From CAYSDH01 sp964429805 (lineage in GTDB: Bacteria; Bacteroidota; Bacteroidia; Flavobacteriales_D; JABDKJ01): a stretch of 63,247 nt of DNA. This document shows positions 17,729 to 26,102 of the stretch, piece after piece (the stretch's first letter is position 1; each line of letters opens with the position of its first letter). Both the position numbers and the translations under genes were made by a program. The DNA lies in assembly GCA_964429805.1 (NCBI GenBank), contig CAYSDH010000009.1, positions 1 to 63,247 on the forward strand. The letters are read 5' to 3'. The notes beneath the pieces are model-generated. The model was not told the DNA's origin. It saw only the letters and a program-made list of their open reading frames with translations, and did not search any database.

Positions 17729-18337
17729 ATGGCATTTACACTACCAGAACTACCTTATGCTCAAGATGCACTTGAGCCACACATAGATGGACGCACCATG
17801 GGCATTCACCACGGGAAACATCACAATGGTTACACCAACAAACTCAACGCTGCCATAGAAGGAAGCGACATGGACGGCAAGTCAATAGAAGACATACTCG
17901 CTGGCATGGATATGAATAACGGAGCCGTTAGAAACAACGGTGGTGGATACTTTAACCACAGCCTCTTCTGGCAAGTCATGTCTCCAAATGGAGGTGGTGA
18001 GCCAACAGGCGCCTTGGCCGAAGCAATCAACAGTGCATTTGGTTCGTTTGACGGATTTAAAGAAAAGTTTGCTGCAGCAGCAGGTACGCGTTTTGGTTCT
18101 GGATGGGCATGGTTATGTGTTCACTCAGGAGGAAAAGTTGAAGTGTGCTCTACGCCAAATCAAGACAACCCACTTATGCCTGGAGTAGGCTGCGGTGGTC
18201 ACCCAATACTTGGACTTGATGTATGGGAACATGCCTATTACCTCAACTACCAGAACAGAAGACCAGACTACGTGCAAGCGTTTTTTAATGTCATCAACTG
18301 GGAAGAAGTAAGCCGCAGATTTGAGGCTGGTAAATAA
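17729..18337 (+). CDS. Superoxide dismutase (Fe/Mn family)
   Basis: Converts superoxide to peroxide and oxygen. It has 202 residues, the usual length. The four metal ligands are visible: His27 in GIHHGKHH, His in GYFNHSLFW (about residue 75), and Asp and His in LDVWEHAYYLNYQNRRPDYV (about 165-169). No signal peptide, so cytoplasmic. The NNGGGYFNHSLFW context is closer to Mn enzymes, but Fe, Mn or cambialistic use cannot be told from sequence alone. It has its own -7-like box and a strong terminator. Confidence 0.96.
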   Translation: MAFTLPELPYAQDALEPHIDGRTMGIHHGKHHNGYTNKLNAAIEGSDMDGKSIEDILAGMDMNNGAVRNNGGGYFNHSLFWQVMSPNGGGEPTGALAEAINSAFGSFDGFKEKFAAAAGTRFGSGWAWLCVHSGGKVEVCSTPNQDNPLMPGVGCGGHPILGLDVWEHAYYLNYQNRRPDYVQAFFNVINWEEVSRRFEAGK

Positions 18338-18364
18338 AGCCGAAAGACATCGTGAATAAGATTG

Positions 18365-18393
18365 AAGCCACTCCAAAAGGAGTGGCTTTTTTT
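18365..18393 (+). terminator. Intrinsic terminator after superoxide dismutase
   Basis: A perfect 10-bp stem (18365-18374 with 18379-18388, core GCCACTCC/GGAGTGGC), loop AAAA, and seven T in a row to 18393. It isolates sod from the yicC operon. Confidence 0.9.
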
Positions 18394-18442
18394 AGTCTCG
18401 ATCCAGCCCAGAACTCACCCAATTATTACGACATTCGACCCC

Positions 18443-19318
18443 ATGATCAAATCAATGACTGGTTACGGCCGCTCCGAAGGACAAGTAGGTGACAAAAAAG
18501 TTGTTGTTGAAGTGCGCTCTCTCAACAGTAAGCAACTCGACCTCGCCTTGAAGACTCCTCAAGTGCTCAAAGAAAAAGAAATGGCCATGCGTAAAATGGC
18601 GGCCACTACCGTGGGTCGTGGTAAGTGTGAGATTGCCATCAACTTTGAAGGTGGCACAGACCGCAGAGCAAATATTAATCAAGGCCTAGCCAGGGATTAC
18701 TACGCTCAGATCACTTCTCTGGCCAAGTCACTGAGTATCGACACTTCTCAAAGTGACCTGCTGGGCACCACTTTAAAGATGCCTGAAGTACTGCAATCAG
18801 AGCGCGGCAGCATGGGCGATGACGAGTGGGCCGAGATTAAAGAGATGGTTGAAAAAGCGCTGAGCGCCTTCAACAACTTCAGAACCGAAGAGGGTAAAAA
18901 ACTCGATGGCGATTTGGAGACAAACATCAACCAGATTGCAGATTTACGTGTGAAGATTGAGCCGTTTATTGGTGAGCGCTTAGCGAAGATTAAAGAGCGG
19001 ATTTTGAAAAATCTCGATCAGGTCATGGAGTCTAAAGATGTAGATCAAAACCGATTTGAGCAGGAGCTGATATTCTATTTGGAAAAGTATGACGTGAGTG
19101 AAGAGATGACTCGTCTGGCCGCTCACTGTTCTTACTTCAAAGAGACCATGGGTCTTGACTCCTCTCAAGGCAAAAAACTGGGATTCATCTCTCAAGAAAT
19201 AGGGCGTGAAATAAACACGCTTGGCGCCAAGTCATATGATGCTGACATGCAGCGCATAGTCGTTCAGATGAAAGACTCATTAGAAAAAATCAAAGAGCAA
19301 GTGCTCAATGTCCTTTAA
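18443..19318 (+). CDS. yicC: YicC family endoribonuclease-like protein
   Basis: A 291-residue member of the YicC/YloC family, known in E. coli as a hexameric endoribonuclease-type stress protein. The start at 18443 gives the invariant N-terminus MIKSMTGYGRSE; the longer frame opening at 18362 runs through the upstream terminator and is not used. The conserved N-terminal block VEVRSLNSKQLDL and the C-terminal block (KKLGFISQEIGREINTLGAK) are intact. It overlaps gmk by 11 bp and heads the operon yicC-gmk-nadD, a common arrangement. Confidence 0.94.
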   Translation: MIKSMTGYGRSEGQVGDKKVVVEVRSLNSKQLDLALKTPQVLKEKEMAMRKMAATTVGRGKCEIAINFEGGTDRRANINQGLARDYYAQITSLAKSLSIDTSQSDLLGTTLKMPEVLQSERGSMGDDEWAEIKEMVEKALSAFNNFRTEEGKKLDGDLETNINQIADLRVKIEPFIGERLAKIKERILKNLDQVMESKDVDQNRFEQELIFYLEKYDVSEEMTRLAAHCSYFKETMGLDSSQGKKLGFISQEIGREINTLGAKSYDADMQRIVVQMKDSLEKIKEQVLNVL

Positions 19319-19889
19319 CGGAAAGTGCATTATCGTTTCGGCTCCTTCAGGTGCGGGCAAGACAACTATTGTTCGTCATCTTATCAATAGTGGCTTGCCT
19401 CTCGGTTTTTCGGTGAGCGCTACGAGTCGCAGTCCGCGTGACTACGAAAAAGATGGAGTGCATTACGTTTTTTTAAGCGCAGATACTTTCTCTGAAAAGA
19501 TTCGCTCTGGTGATTTTATAGAATGGGAAGAGGTCTATGAGAAACAATACTACGGCACGTTAAAATCAGAAATAGAGCGTGTGTGGGGTCAAAACAAACA
19601 CCTCATTTTTGATGTCGATGTCAAGGGCGGGCTGGCGCTCAAGTCTCATTTTGGAGAGAATGCCTTGGCCATATTTATAGAGCCACCGAGCATTGCCGAG
19701 TTGGAAAACAGATTGAAAAAGCGCGGTACAGAATCTGCCGATAGCCTAGCCCAACGAGTGGGAAAAGCAGAAGAAGAAATTGCCTTGAAAGACGGCTTTG
19801 ACAAGGTAGTTGTCAATGACGACCTGGAGCTGGCCTGTAAAGAAGCTACGCTGATGATTACCGAATTCATCAAAGACACAGAGGGCTAA
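19308..19889 (+). CDS. gmk: Guanylate kinase
   Basis: Phosphorylates GMP to GDP. It has 193 residues, normal length. The P-loop SAPSGAGKTT spans residues 11-20, and the GMP-binding region includes SATSRSPRDYEKDGVHYVFL and the Tyr-rich YEKQYYGT. The GVDVKG-type segment is present as FDVDVKGGLALK. The start overlaps the 3' end of yicC by 11 bp, so translational coupling is likely. nadD follows after 25 bp. Confidence 0.97.
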   Translation: MSFNGKCIIVSAPSGAGKTTIVRHLINSGLPLGFSVSATSRSPRDYEKDGVHYVFLSADTFSEKIRSGDFIEWEEVYEKQYYGTLKSEIERVWGQNKHLIFDVDVKGGLALKSHFGENALAIFIEPPSIAELENRLKKRGTESADSLAQRVGKAEEEIALKDGFDKVVVNDDLELACKEATLMITEFIKDTEG

Positions 19890-19914
19890 TACTCAGTATT
19901 CCTATTTTAGCGGT

Positions 19915-20496
19915 ATGCGCATCGGGCTTTTCTTCGGTAGTTTTAATCCTCCACACATTGGCCATACGGTCATTGCCTCGTTTATGCGCGAAGCCATGGA
20001 GGCCGATGAGGTCTGGATGGTCGTCTCTCCTCAAAATCCGTTTAAGACAAAGGCTGGCCTTCTTGATGAGACAAAGAGAATCCAGCTTGTCGATTTGGCG
20101 CTCGAGGGTTTAAGTAACATCAAGTCTTCGTCTGTCGAGTTTTCGCTTGAGCGTCCCTCCTACACAGTTGACACCATGAAGCATTTGACGGCCACGCATC
20201 CTGAGCATGACTTCTTTCTAATCATGGGTTCGGATAACATACTGCACATAGAGAAGTGGAAAGACTACAAGCATCTCTTAAGCACCTATGACATTGCGGT
20301 GTATCCGCGTGAGGGTTATGAGTTGAGTGAGGCTCTAAAAGACAACTTGCCAGACACAGTCAAGTTTATAGACTGTCCCATTGTTGAGCTGTCATCTACC
20401 CGGGTTAGAAAAAGGATTAAAGAGAAGAAAGACTACGCCATGTTGCTGCGAAAAGCCGTGGCAGAGCGCATTGAGGAGGAAGGGTATTATACGTGA
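19915..20496 (+). CDS. nadD: Nicotinate-nucleotide adenylyltransferase
   Basis: Forms deamido-NAD from nicotinate mononucleotide and ATP. It has 193 residues. Family motifs are present: GLFFGSFNPPHIGH (nucleotidyltransferase GxFxPxHxGH, residues 4-17), LIMGSDNILHIEKW, and SSTRVRKRI near the C-terminus, which contacts the ATP phosphates. Last gene of the yicC-gmk-nadD operon. Confidence 0.96.
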   Translation: MRIGLFFGSFNPPHIGHTVIASFMREAMEADEVWMVVSPQNPFKTKAGLLDETKRIQLVDLALEGLSNIKSSSVEFSLERPSYTVDTMKHLTATHPEHDFFLIMGSDNILHIEKWKDYKHLLSTYDIAVYPREGYELSEALKDNLPDTVKFIDCPIVELSSTRVRKRIKEKKDYAMLLRKAVAERIEEEGYYT

Positions 20497-20604
20497 TTTC
20501 AACAGGCTCTAATTCACCTTCTTGTCAGAAAAACAATGATTGTCCTTTTTAGGTCGCAAGATTGATTATGGATCTCTTATCATGTGGTTAAATCCAATTA
20601 AGCC

Positions 20605-22467
20605 ATGTATCGTTTTATAGCCACTCTCATTCTGTTTACAGTCTGCACTTCTGGATTCTACACTCAGTCTCACCAAGAATTCAGAAGTCTTAACCAGCAT
20701 CTCAGCGAAGTAAATAGTCTGTGGCAGGACAGTGATATAGAATTCAACACGCAAATGTCATTTGACTCAGATGAGGCACGCATACGAAAGCACTTGGAAC
20801 TAGTAGTCGCGCACTTGATGGAAGTTCCGGTGACCGGAAAATCAGGTCAACGCAGAATAAATCTACTCCGCGCACTGCATGAATATTCTCAAAAAATGCA
20901 ATTCCCAGTCAATGAAGAGTCCAGCGAGCGCACTCCCTGTTTTATTGACTCTTATGGAACCGCTTGTGCGGTGGGTCACATGATTATTAAGTCAGGAAAT
21001 GCTGACCTCGCTTTGCGCATATCAAAACAATACAACCGTAATTATCTGAAAGACATACACACTGATGGCCTAATGGATTGGGCAAAATTAAACGGCTTCT
21101 CACTTAAAGAACTGGCGTGGATACAACCCACATACTTTCCTCCTAACAGCTTGGCAAATGTTGGTTCGGGTGTGAACGGGCCTGTGCGAAAACTCTACTC
21201 GAACAGCGGCTGGGGTAGAATGTACATCATCGGAGAATACGACTTGATGGATGGCTCTGTGGACTGCCCAAACGGCTTTGGCTACTTTGAAAACAGTTCT
21301 TACTACTGCGTAGAAGGAAGTCCGGAAGGAGAATACCTAGACGTCACTCTATCGGCAAGTTGGCCAACGGCATCGACTACCGAGACATATATCGCTGGTC
21401 AATTTGAAAACAACAATGAGCTTTTCCCGCTAGCCATGAATGACGGGAATAGCTGGCACTACTTCACCTTGCCAGACAGACCAAATGCGAAAGGAATTAA
21501 AGTGCTCGGCCATTATTCTGAATCGTCTAAACTGCAGTTGGCCATAGACCCCTCAGACGGCACTGGGAACCATGAAGTGTGGTCTTTAAGTATTGAAAAT
21601 GACAGTACTTGGACCAAGGTAGCCACAACTCATGGGCCTATTTTCTGTATGAACGACACGCATGTTGGAGGAGATTTCTCGAGCTATGTTGACCATTTGG
21701 ACAACGATGTTACTGTAGCAAGTGACGGGGCTTTTGGTCTTTATTTGACCATGAGTTCCCCAAGTATTTCACCCCTCCTGTCCGCGCATTTGCCAGCACA
21801 AGTGAGAGATATTAAGATTGTAGGTAATGTCATCTATTTTGCTGGAACTAGTGATGGTGTTTATCCCAGCACTATACTTTCTTCGTTGTTGAACAACACT
21901 TTTCAGCCATTATATACTCTAGAAGATTCATCTACCTATAGCGGAGCGCCTAGCACTGGTTTTTATGACCTTGAAGTTCACAGTGACGGAGATTTGTACA
22001 TCGCTGGAGATGTCGACTTGGGGAATATTTTTGGCAACTATGGTCGAGGCCTAGGACGATATGATGGTACATCGGCATTTATTTATCCGGAAGCGTATGT
22101 CGATAGTGCAGTGTATAGTATTGCCAAATTTGATCAAGACATTTATCTAGGTGGTTCGTTTACTCAAAACATCTTTAATCCCATTTCTAATCCTGCCCGA
22201 CTAGACATGGCCCCGAACACATTGGAAGAGATTGAGTCATCCAAGCTATCGGTGTATCCTAGCCCTGCAGACGTGGTCATTAACATACAGAGTGACTATA
22301 CATCATCTATAGAGTTATTAGAAATCGTGGACTTAAATGGGCAATTGATTTCATCGCATGAACAGCCTATTAATAGCATTGATGTCTCAAGACTTGAGTC
22401 TGGAACGTATCTGATTAAGGTCTATTGGTCTGATGGTTTTTTAAGCAAGCCATTTTTAAAACTCTAA
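20605..22467 (+). CDS. T9SS-sorted secreted protein with unnamed Cys domain and propeller
   Basis: A 620-residue protein. After a signal peptide, residues about 55-180 form a helical domain: RINLLRALHEYSQKMQFP, then a TPCFIDSYGTACAVGH core with Cys112 and Cys121, and ending DWAKLNGFSLKELAWIQPTY. I remember similar N-terminal domains in secreted proteins of Bacteroidetes and myxobacteria, but know no name or function. Residues about 190-530 have beta-propeller-like strands such as TYIAGQFENNN, HVGGDFSS, LYIAGDVDLG and IYLGGSFTQN. The end (LSVYPSPADVVINI ... SGTYLIKVYWSDG) is a type A sorting domain. It lies alone between nadD and a convergent gene. Confidence 0.8.
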   Translation: MYRFIATLILFTVCTSGFYTQSHQEFRSLNQHLSEVNSLWQDSDIEFNTQMSFDSDEARIRKHLELVVAHLMEVPVTGKSGQRRINLLRALHEYSQKMQFPVNEESSERTPCFIDSYGTACAVGHMIIKSGNADLALRISKQYNRNYLKDIHTDGLMDWAKLNGFSLKELAWIQPTYFPPNSLANVGSGVNGPVRKLYSNSGWGRMYIIGEYDLMDGSVDCPNGFGYFENSSYYCVEGSPEGEYLDVTLSASWPTASTTETYIAGQFENNNELFPLAMNDGNSWHYFTLPDRPNAKGIKVLGHYSESSKLQLAIDPSDGTGNHEVWSLSIENDSTWTKVATTHGPIFCMNDTHVGGDFSSYVDHLDNDVTVASDGAFGLYLTMSSPSISPLLSAHLPAQVRDIKIVGNVIYFAGTSDGVYPSTILSSLLNNTFQPLYTLEDSSTYSGAPSTGFYDLEVHSDGDLYIAGDVDLGNIFGNYGRGLGRYDGTSAFIYPEAYVDSAVYSIAKFDQDIYLGGSFTQNIFNPISNPARLDMAPNTLEEIESSKLSVYPSPADVVINIQSDYTSSIELLEIVDLNGQLISSHEQPINSIDVSRLESGTYLIKVYWSDGFLSKPFLKL

Positions 22468-22478
22468 ACCCTCGGCTT

Positions 22479-23261
22479 TCAAAAACCTACACTAAGCTCC
22501 ACTTGTGCAAAGACCCCAGACATCTCTAATTGTACAAATCGTGAGTCGCTTAGCATGCCGGTATACCACGGCTCTCCATTGGCATTGCTAAGGTTTTTTC
22601 CACGAAAGTGATGATATCCTCCCAGCACAGATACACTTACAGGGAGCGTTTCATTTTTGGTTAGAGAATAATCCACACGCAAGGCTAATCGCTTGGCCCA
22701 TTGCCGATCGGTATATATGAACTCTTGTTGAAATTCAGGAATTTCTTCGAAAGACGGAAATACTGCCCTTACAGCTATACCTCCACTCCCCGGACCTGCT
22801 TGGGCTTCTAGTCCTAAGGTAAATTTTTGGGAAACGGGATAAGAATAACTCAATCCTAGTGCGGAGGAGTTGAGGTTCATGCTCACAGAAATATCTGACT
22901 CGCCCGTGAAAATCGGCTCTCCCATAATATCCGAATACGTGAGGGGTATGTCACCCACAAGCCTCGCTGTCATTTCACTCCAATGAAAGAAGAATCCGAA
23001 CCCTTTTTCTGGACGCAACCCAACACGAACTGAAAGATGACCGGCTGAGCTCATATTGCCATCAAACCAAGGCTCAACATTAATCACATTTGCAAATCCA
23101 TCAATGTAATATTCATTGAGTGTGGTAGCATCCACACTGCCCGTGCCTACGGCAACACCTATATATGGTTTATAATCTACCTGTGCCAAGAGCACTGAAC
23201 TAAGACAGGTTGACAACATGACCGATAACATGCGAATTTGAACATGAAAGAGTGACCTCAT
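22479..23261 (-). CDS. Putative outer-membrane beta-barrel protein
   Basis: A 260-residue protein starting at ATG 23261, where MRSLFHVQIRMLSVML ... SSVLLAQ forms a signal peptide. The frame is open 96 bp further upstream, but that extension is Trp- and Lys-rich with no signal and is not used. The mature part has alternating beta patterns, Gly-rich turns and the barrel-like end VQLEMSGVFAQVELSVGF with a C-terminal Phe, as expected of outer-membrane barrels. The family is not recognised. It is convergent with the 620-residue protein gene and follows a terminator. Confidence 0.7.
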   Translation of the reverse strand: MRSLFHVQIRMLSVMLSTCLSSVLLAQVDYKPYIGVAVGTGSVDATTLNEYYIDGFANVINVEPWFDGNMSSAGHLSVRVGLRPEKGFGFFFHWSEMTARLVGDIPLTYSDIMGEPIFTGESDISVSMNLNSSALGLSYSYPVSQKFTLGLEAQAGPGSGGIAVRAVFPSFEEIPEFQQEFIYTDRQWAKRLALRVDYSLTKNETLPVSVSVLGGYHHFRGKNLSNANGEPWYTGMLSDSRFVQLEMSGVFAQVELSVGF

Positions 23262-23358
23262 TTGAATAGATTTTCTGATAAAAAAGTACGCAAAATTATA
23301 TTTGTGCCATCTCTGCTTATGGAAAAAACTCCCTCGCCAACTGTACTTGAACGGCAAT

Positions 23359-23389
23359 AAAAAAGTAGCTGACCCCTCGGTCAGCTACT
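23359..23389 (-). terminator. Intrinsic terminator after the dockerin-type protein
   Basis: On the minus strand, a perfect 11-bp stem (23379-23389 with 23364-23374, core AGTAGCTGACC) and 4-nt loop, followed by a short T run (complement of 23359-23364). It lies 30 bp after the stop codon at 23419. Confidence 0.8.
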
Positions 23390-23418
23390 CATTAATCAAA
23401 TCTTTTGTGTCTCAGCTA

Positions 23419-24990
23419 TCAATTACACACTGATCCAAACGCAGAGTTCAGTGACAAGAAGTCATTGATGTCTACAACCCCGTCACTGTTGATGTCTTCT
23501 GGGCACGTACATGCTTGTCCAAAACCAGAGTTGAGTGCGAGGAAGTCGTTGATGTCAACTACTCCGTCACCGTTAATGTCTTCTGGGCAATTAACTGGGC
23601 AAGCATTCCAAGCCACAGGACCATAGGTCATGTTACCAGTTACAGAAAGCGTTCTGTTAATGAACGTGTCAGTGGTGTTTGTACAAGGAGAACCATCAGT
23701 TAATGCTTCTTCTATTCCCCAAGAGTCAGCAGCAAACTTAAACTCGTAATCTCCATTCTGAATATTGATTGTTCCTTCCCAGATACCATCGCTATCATTA
23801 TCTGAAAGCGGGTTGCAACCTCCACACCATCCGTTGAACGAACCGTTGACCTCTGCAATTACAAATGGGTCAGTGACGGCATTCATGTCAACGCTAAACG
23901 TGACGGCATACGAACAAAGCCCACTTTCTACAGTTGCATTAGGGTTAAAGTTAACCGCAGTTGGGTCCATACACCCTGCTGTATTGTTAGGGTCACAGAG
24001 TGAACAAGACCCATATACATCATCAAACACAGATCCGGCAGCCACGGTGACTAGTCTATTGGCAAATCCTGAACCATCTGTTACCGGTGCACATCCGCCT
24101 GTACCTGCTTGTACATCATCAACAAGCTGCTCTTGGCCAGCAAAGGTGTCGTGGGCGTATTTGTATTCAAAATTTCCGGCAGGTAAGTCAAGTGTGATTG
24201 ACCAGATGCCATCCATGTCTGGATCACTCAACTCTACACAGCTACCACACCAGCCTAATGACGGTCCTTCTATAGAAACAGTAGTAAACGTAGTTGGTGC
24301 GTTAGCATCAATGTTTGGGTCGTCACCATTGTAGCAATTCATGTCTACGTTAAAAGTCATGCTGAACACACAACTCCCGTCATCTGTTGTTGCAGAGGCG
24401 TTGTAATTAGATGCTGTGTCGTCTGTACACCCTTCTGTGTTGTTTGGGTCTTGCATGTCAAACACGATGTTATCGAAATAGATAATGTTCTCTTGCGCAC
24501 GTGCGTTGAAATCTGGGAACACCACAATCTGGTCAAACGTTGTACCCTCCATCGAAGAGAAGTTAAACGTGAGCTCCTCCCACTGGTTAACTAGTGTGTT
24601 TGCAACCTTAATCTCAGGAAGAGAAGCGCCTGAGGCCTCCACTAATTTGATTCCAACATCACTAATCTCAGTCTTCCACACCATAATCTTTATTAGACTA
24701 TTAGAGTTAGACAGTGTAAATGAACCCAAGTCTGCACCGTGCATAGACTCGGTACCAGCAAATGGCTGACCAGTCACTCGAGCAGTAAATTCTGCGACAG
24801 TTGCTGATGTGTTTGCTCCAGTCATGTCTGGATTTGCAATAATGTTAAGAGGTGGGTTATCGTCATTTTCGAAAACCGTCCAGGTCCACGAGGCTCCGTT
24901 ACTTCCAGCTTCAAAATCAACAGGTGCATTCTGCGCATAGGCGGCAGAGAATCCAAATACAATGGCAAGGGTCAGATATAAATTCTTCAT
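23419..24990 (-). CDS. Secreted carbohydrate-binding-like protein ending in dockerin-like repeats
   Basis: A 523-residue secreted protein. A signal peptide (to AAYAQ) is followed by a jelly-roll-like domain (about 22-180, VDFEAGSNGASW ... ENIIYFDNIVFD). Then come two modules like the glycogen/starch-binding CBM48/CBM20 fold (about 205-325 and 350-450), each with a VSIEGPSLGWCGSC or VNGSFNGWCGGC strand, DMDGIWSITLDLP or DSDGIWEGTIN, and a Y-[EK]-[YF]-K strand, separated by Cys-rich CTD.TA.NYN.. stretches. The C-terminus is two 28-residue dockerin-like EF-hand repeats (DINGDGVVDINDFLALN). No T9SS type A domain is present. A glucan-binding role is an inference. Confidence 0.8.
   Translation of the reverse strand: MKNLYLTLAIVFGFSAAYAQNAPVDFEAGSNGASWTWTVFENDDNPPLNIIANPDMTGANTSATVAEFTARVTGQPFAGTESMHGADLGSFTLSNSNSLIKIMVWKTEISDVGIKLVEASGASLPEIKVANTLVNQWEELTFNFSSMEGTTFDQIVVFPDFNARAQENIIYFDNIVFDMQDPNNTEGCTDDTASNYNASATTDDGSCVFSMTFNVDMNCYNGDDPNIDANAPTTFTTVSIEGPSLGWCGSCVELSDPDMDGIWSITLDLPAGNFEYKYAHDTFAGQEQLVDDVQAGTGGCAPVTDGSGFANRLVTVAAGSVFDDVYGSCSLCDPNNTAGCMDPTAVNFNPNATVESGLCSYAVTFSVDMNAVTDPFVIAEVNGSFNGWCGGCNPLSDNDSDGIWEGTINIQNGDYEFKFAADSWGIEEALTDGSPCTNTTDTFINRTLSVTGNMTYGPVAWNACPVNCPEDINGDGVVDINDFLALNSGFGQACTCPEDINSDGVVDINDFLSLNSAFGSVCN
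23428..23600 (-). repeat. Two dockerin-type EF-hand repeats (84-bp period)
   Basis: Two coding repeats 84 bp apart, each giving ED-I-N-[GS]-D-G-V-V-D-I-N-D-F-L followed by a hydrophobic helix and GFG or AFG. The D-x-N-x-D-G-x-V-D spacing matches the calcium loop of type I dockerins. They form the extreme C-terminus of the 523-residue protein. Confidence 0.85.
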
Positions 24991-25169
24991 GATGTTTGAT
25001 TATAGTGCTAAACTACACATTTAGTTCTTATGGTCAATATTACTATAAGTATATTTTTGGATTGCAAAACGCACTATTCTTCCCAGATCAACACTCAGGA
25101 AGAATGCAGCTTTAAGTGATAGAATCAGACCTGAAATCGGGTTAGTAATGCCGAGAATTCGACTTGCAA

Positions 25170-26102
25170 CTAGTGCTCAAGAAGTGAGATTTGCCTGTAC
25201 AAACTATCAGCAAGATTCTCATAACTCTCCATAGTCCAGCCTGCAACATGGGGCGAGAAAAGCACCGCAGGATTTGAAATCAATCCGTGCAGATTGACAT
25301 CACTCATGGCAGAAAGGTCAAAGTCAGCACCCTCTTGCTCTAATACATCAAGACAAATGCCTTTAATCTTTTTTGAGTTCAGACCCGCCAACATAGACGT
25401 GGTAGAGGCCACTTTTCCGCGGCTGCAATTCACCAGATAAAATGGCTTAGCCATGGCCTCTAAAAAGGAGTCATTAAAGTAATGGTGAGTTTCTTCGGTC
25501 AAGGGTACGTGAAAGGAGATAATATCGCAGCGCTCTTGTATATTTTTCAGCGTGCTTTCTTCTACTCCGGCCATGTTTACTTTCTGGTACTTGTCATAAG
25601 CCAGCACTGCACAACCAAATCCACTCAACCTTTTGGCCACAGACTGACCCGTATGTCCAAACCCGATGATGCCGACCGTTCTAGGTCCAAGCTCTATTCC
25701 TCTATTGGCTTCTCTGCGCCACAATCCACTTCGCACTTCAGTATGGGCCGTGTGCAGTTTGTTAAAGAGACAAAGTAACATACCCACCACGTGTTCACCC
25801 ACGGCATCGGCATTTGCTCCAGGTGCATTAAACACGTGGAGTCCTCTTTGCTGACAGTAGTCCAAGTCCACATTTTCCATACCTATACCCGAGCGCGCGA
25901 TGAAGTGTAGTTTTTCTGCACTAGAAAGAAAGCTATCATTCATAGTATATCGAGAGCGGAGCACAAGACCGTGAGCCGTTGGCAGTTGCTTTTCAATCTC
26001 ATCCATGGTAGCCGCACACAAGTCCACGCAGTGGTAGCCATCATGAGTCAATCGCTCTGCCAGTGAAGGATGAACGCTATCTAGAAAAAGCACCTTTTTC
26101 AT
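25170..26102 (-). CDS. D-2-hydroxyacid dehydrogenase (phosphoglycerate dehydrogenase-like)
   Basis: An NAD-dependent oxidoreductase of 310 residues. The nucleotide-binding motif GFGHTG is at 147-152 after TVGII. The catalytic triad is present: Arg in the VNCSRGKV strand, Glu in LDVLEQEG, and His in FSPHVAGWT. There is no C-terminal ACT domain, so it is a short form; whether the substrate is 3-phosphoglycerate, glyoxylate or another 2-oxoacid cannot be told. It overlaps mgtE by 4 bp (ATGA), so the two are translationally coupled on the minus strand. Confidence 0.9.
   Translation of the reverse strand: MKKVLFLDSVHPSLAERLTHDGYHCVDLCAATMDEIEKQLPTAHGLVLRSRYTMNDSFLSSAEKLHFIARSGIGMENVDLDYCQQRGLHVFNAPGANADAVGEHVVGMLLCLFNKLHTAHTEVRSGLWRREANRGIELGPRTVGIIGFGHTGQSVAKRLSGFGCAVLAYDKYQKVNMAGVEESTLKNIQERCDIISFHVPLTEETHHYFNDSFLEAMAKPFYLVNCSRGKVASTTSMLAGLNSKKIKGICLDVLEQEGADFDLSAMSDVNLHGLISNPAVLFSPHVAGWTMESYENLADSLYRQISLLEH

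Noticed and set aside
18362..18442. An upstream start for YicC
   Set aside because: It would read through the sod terminator hairpin; the family N-terminus MIKSMTGYGRSE begins at 18443.
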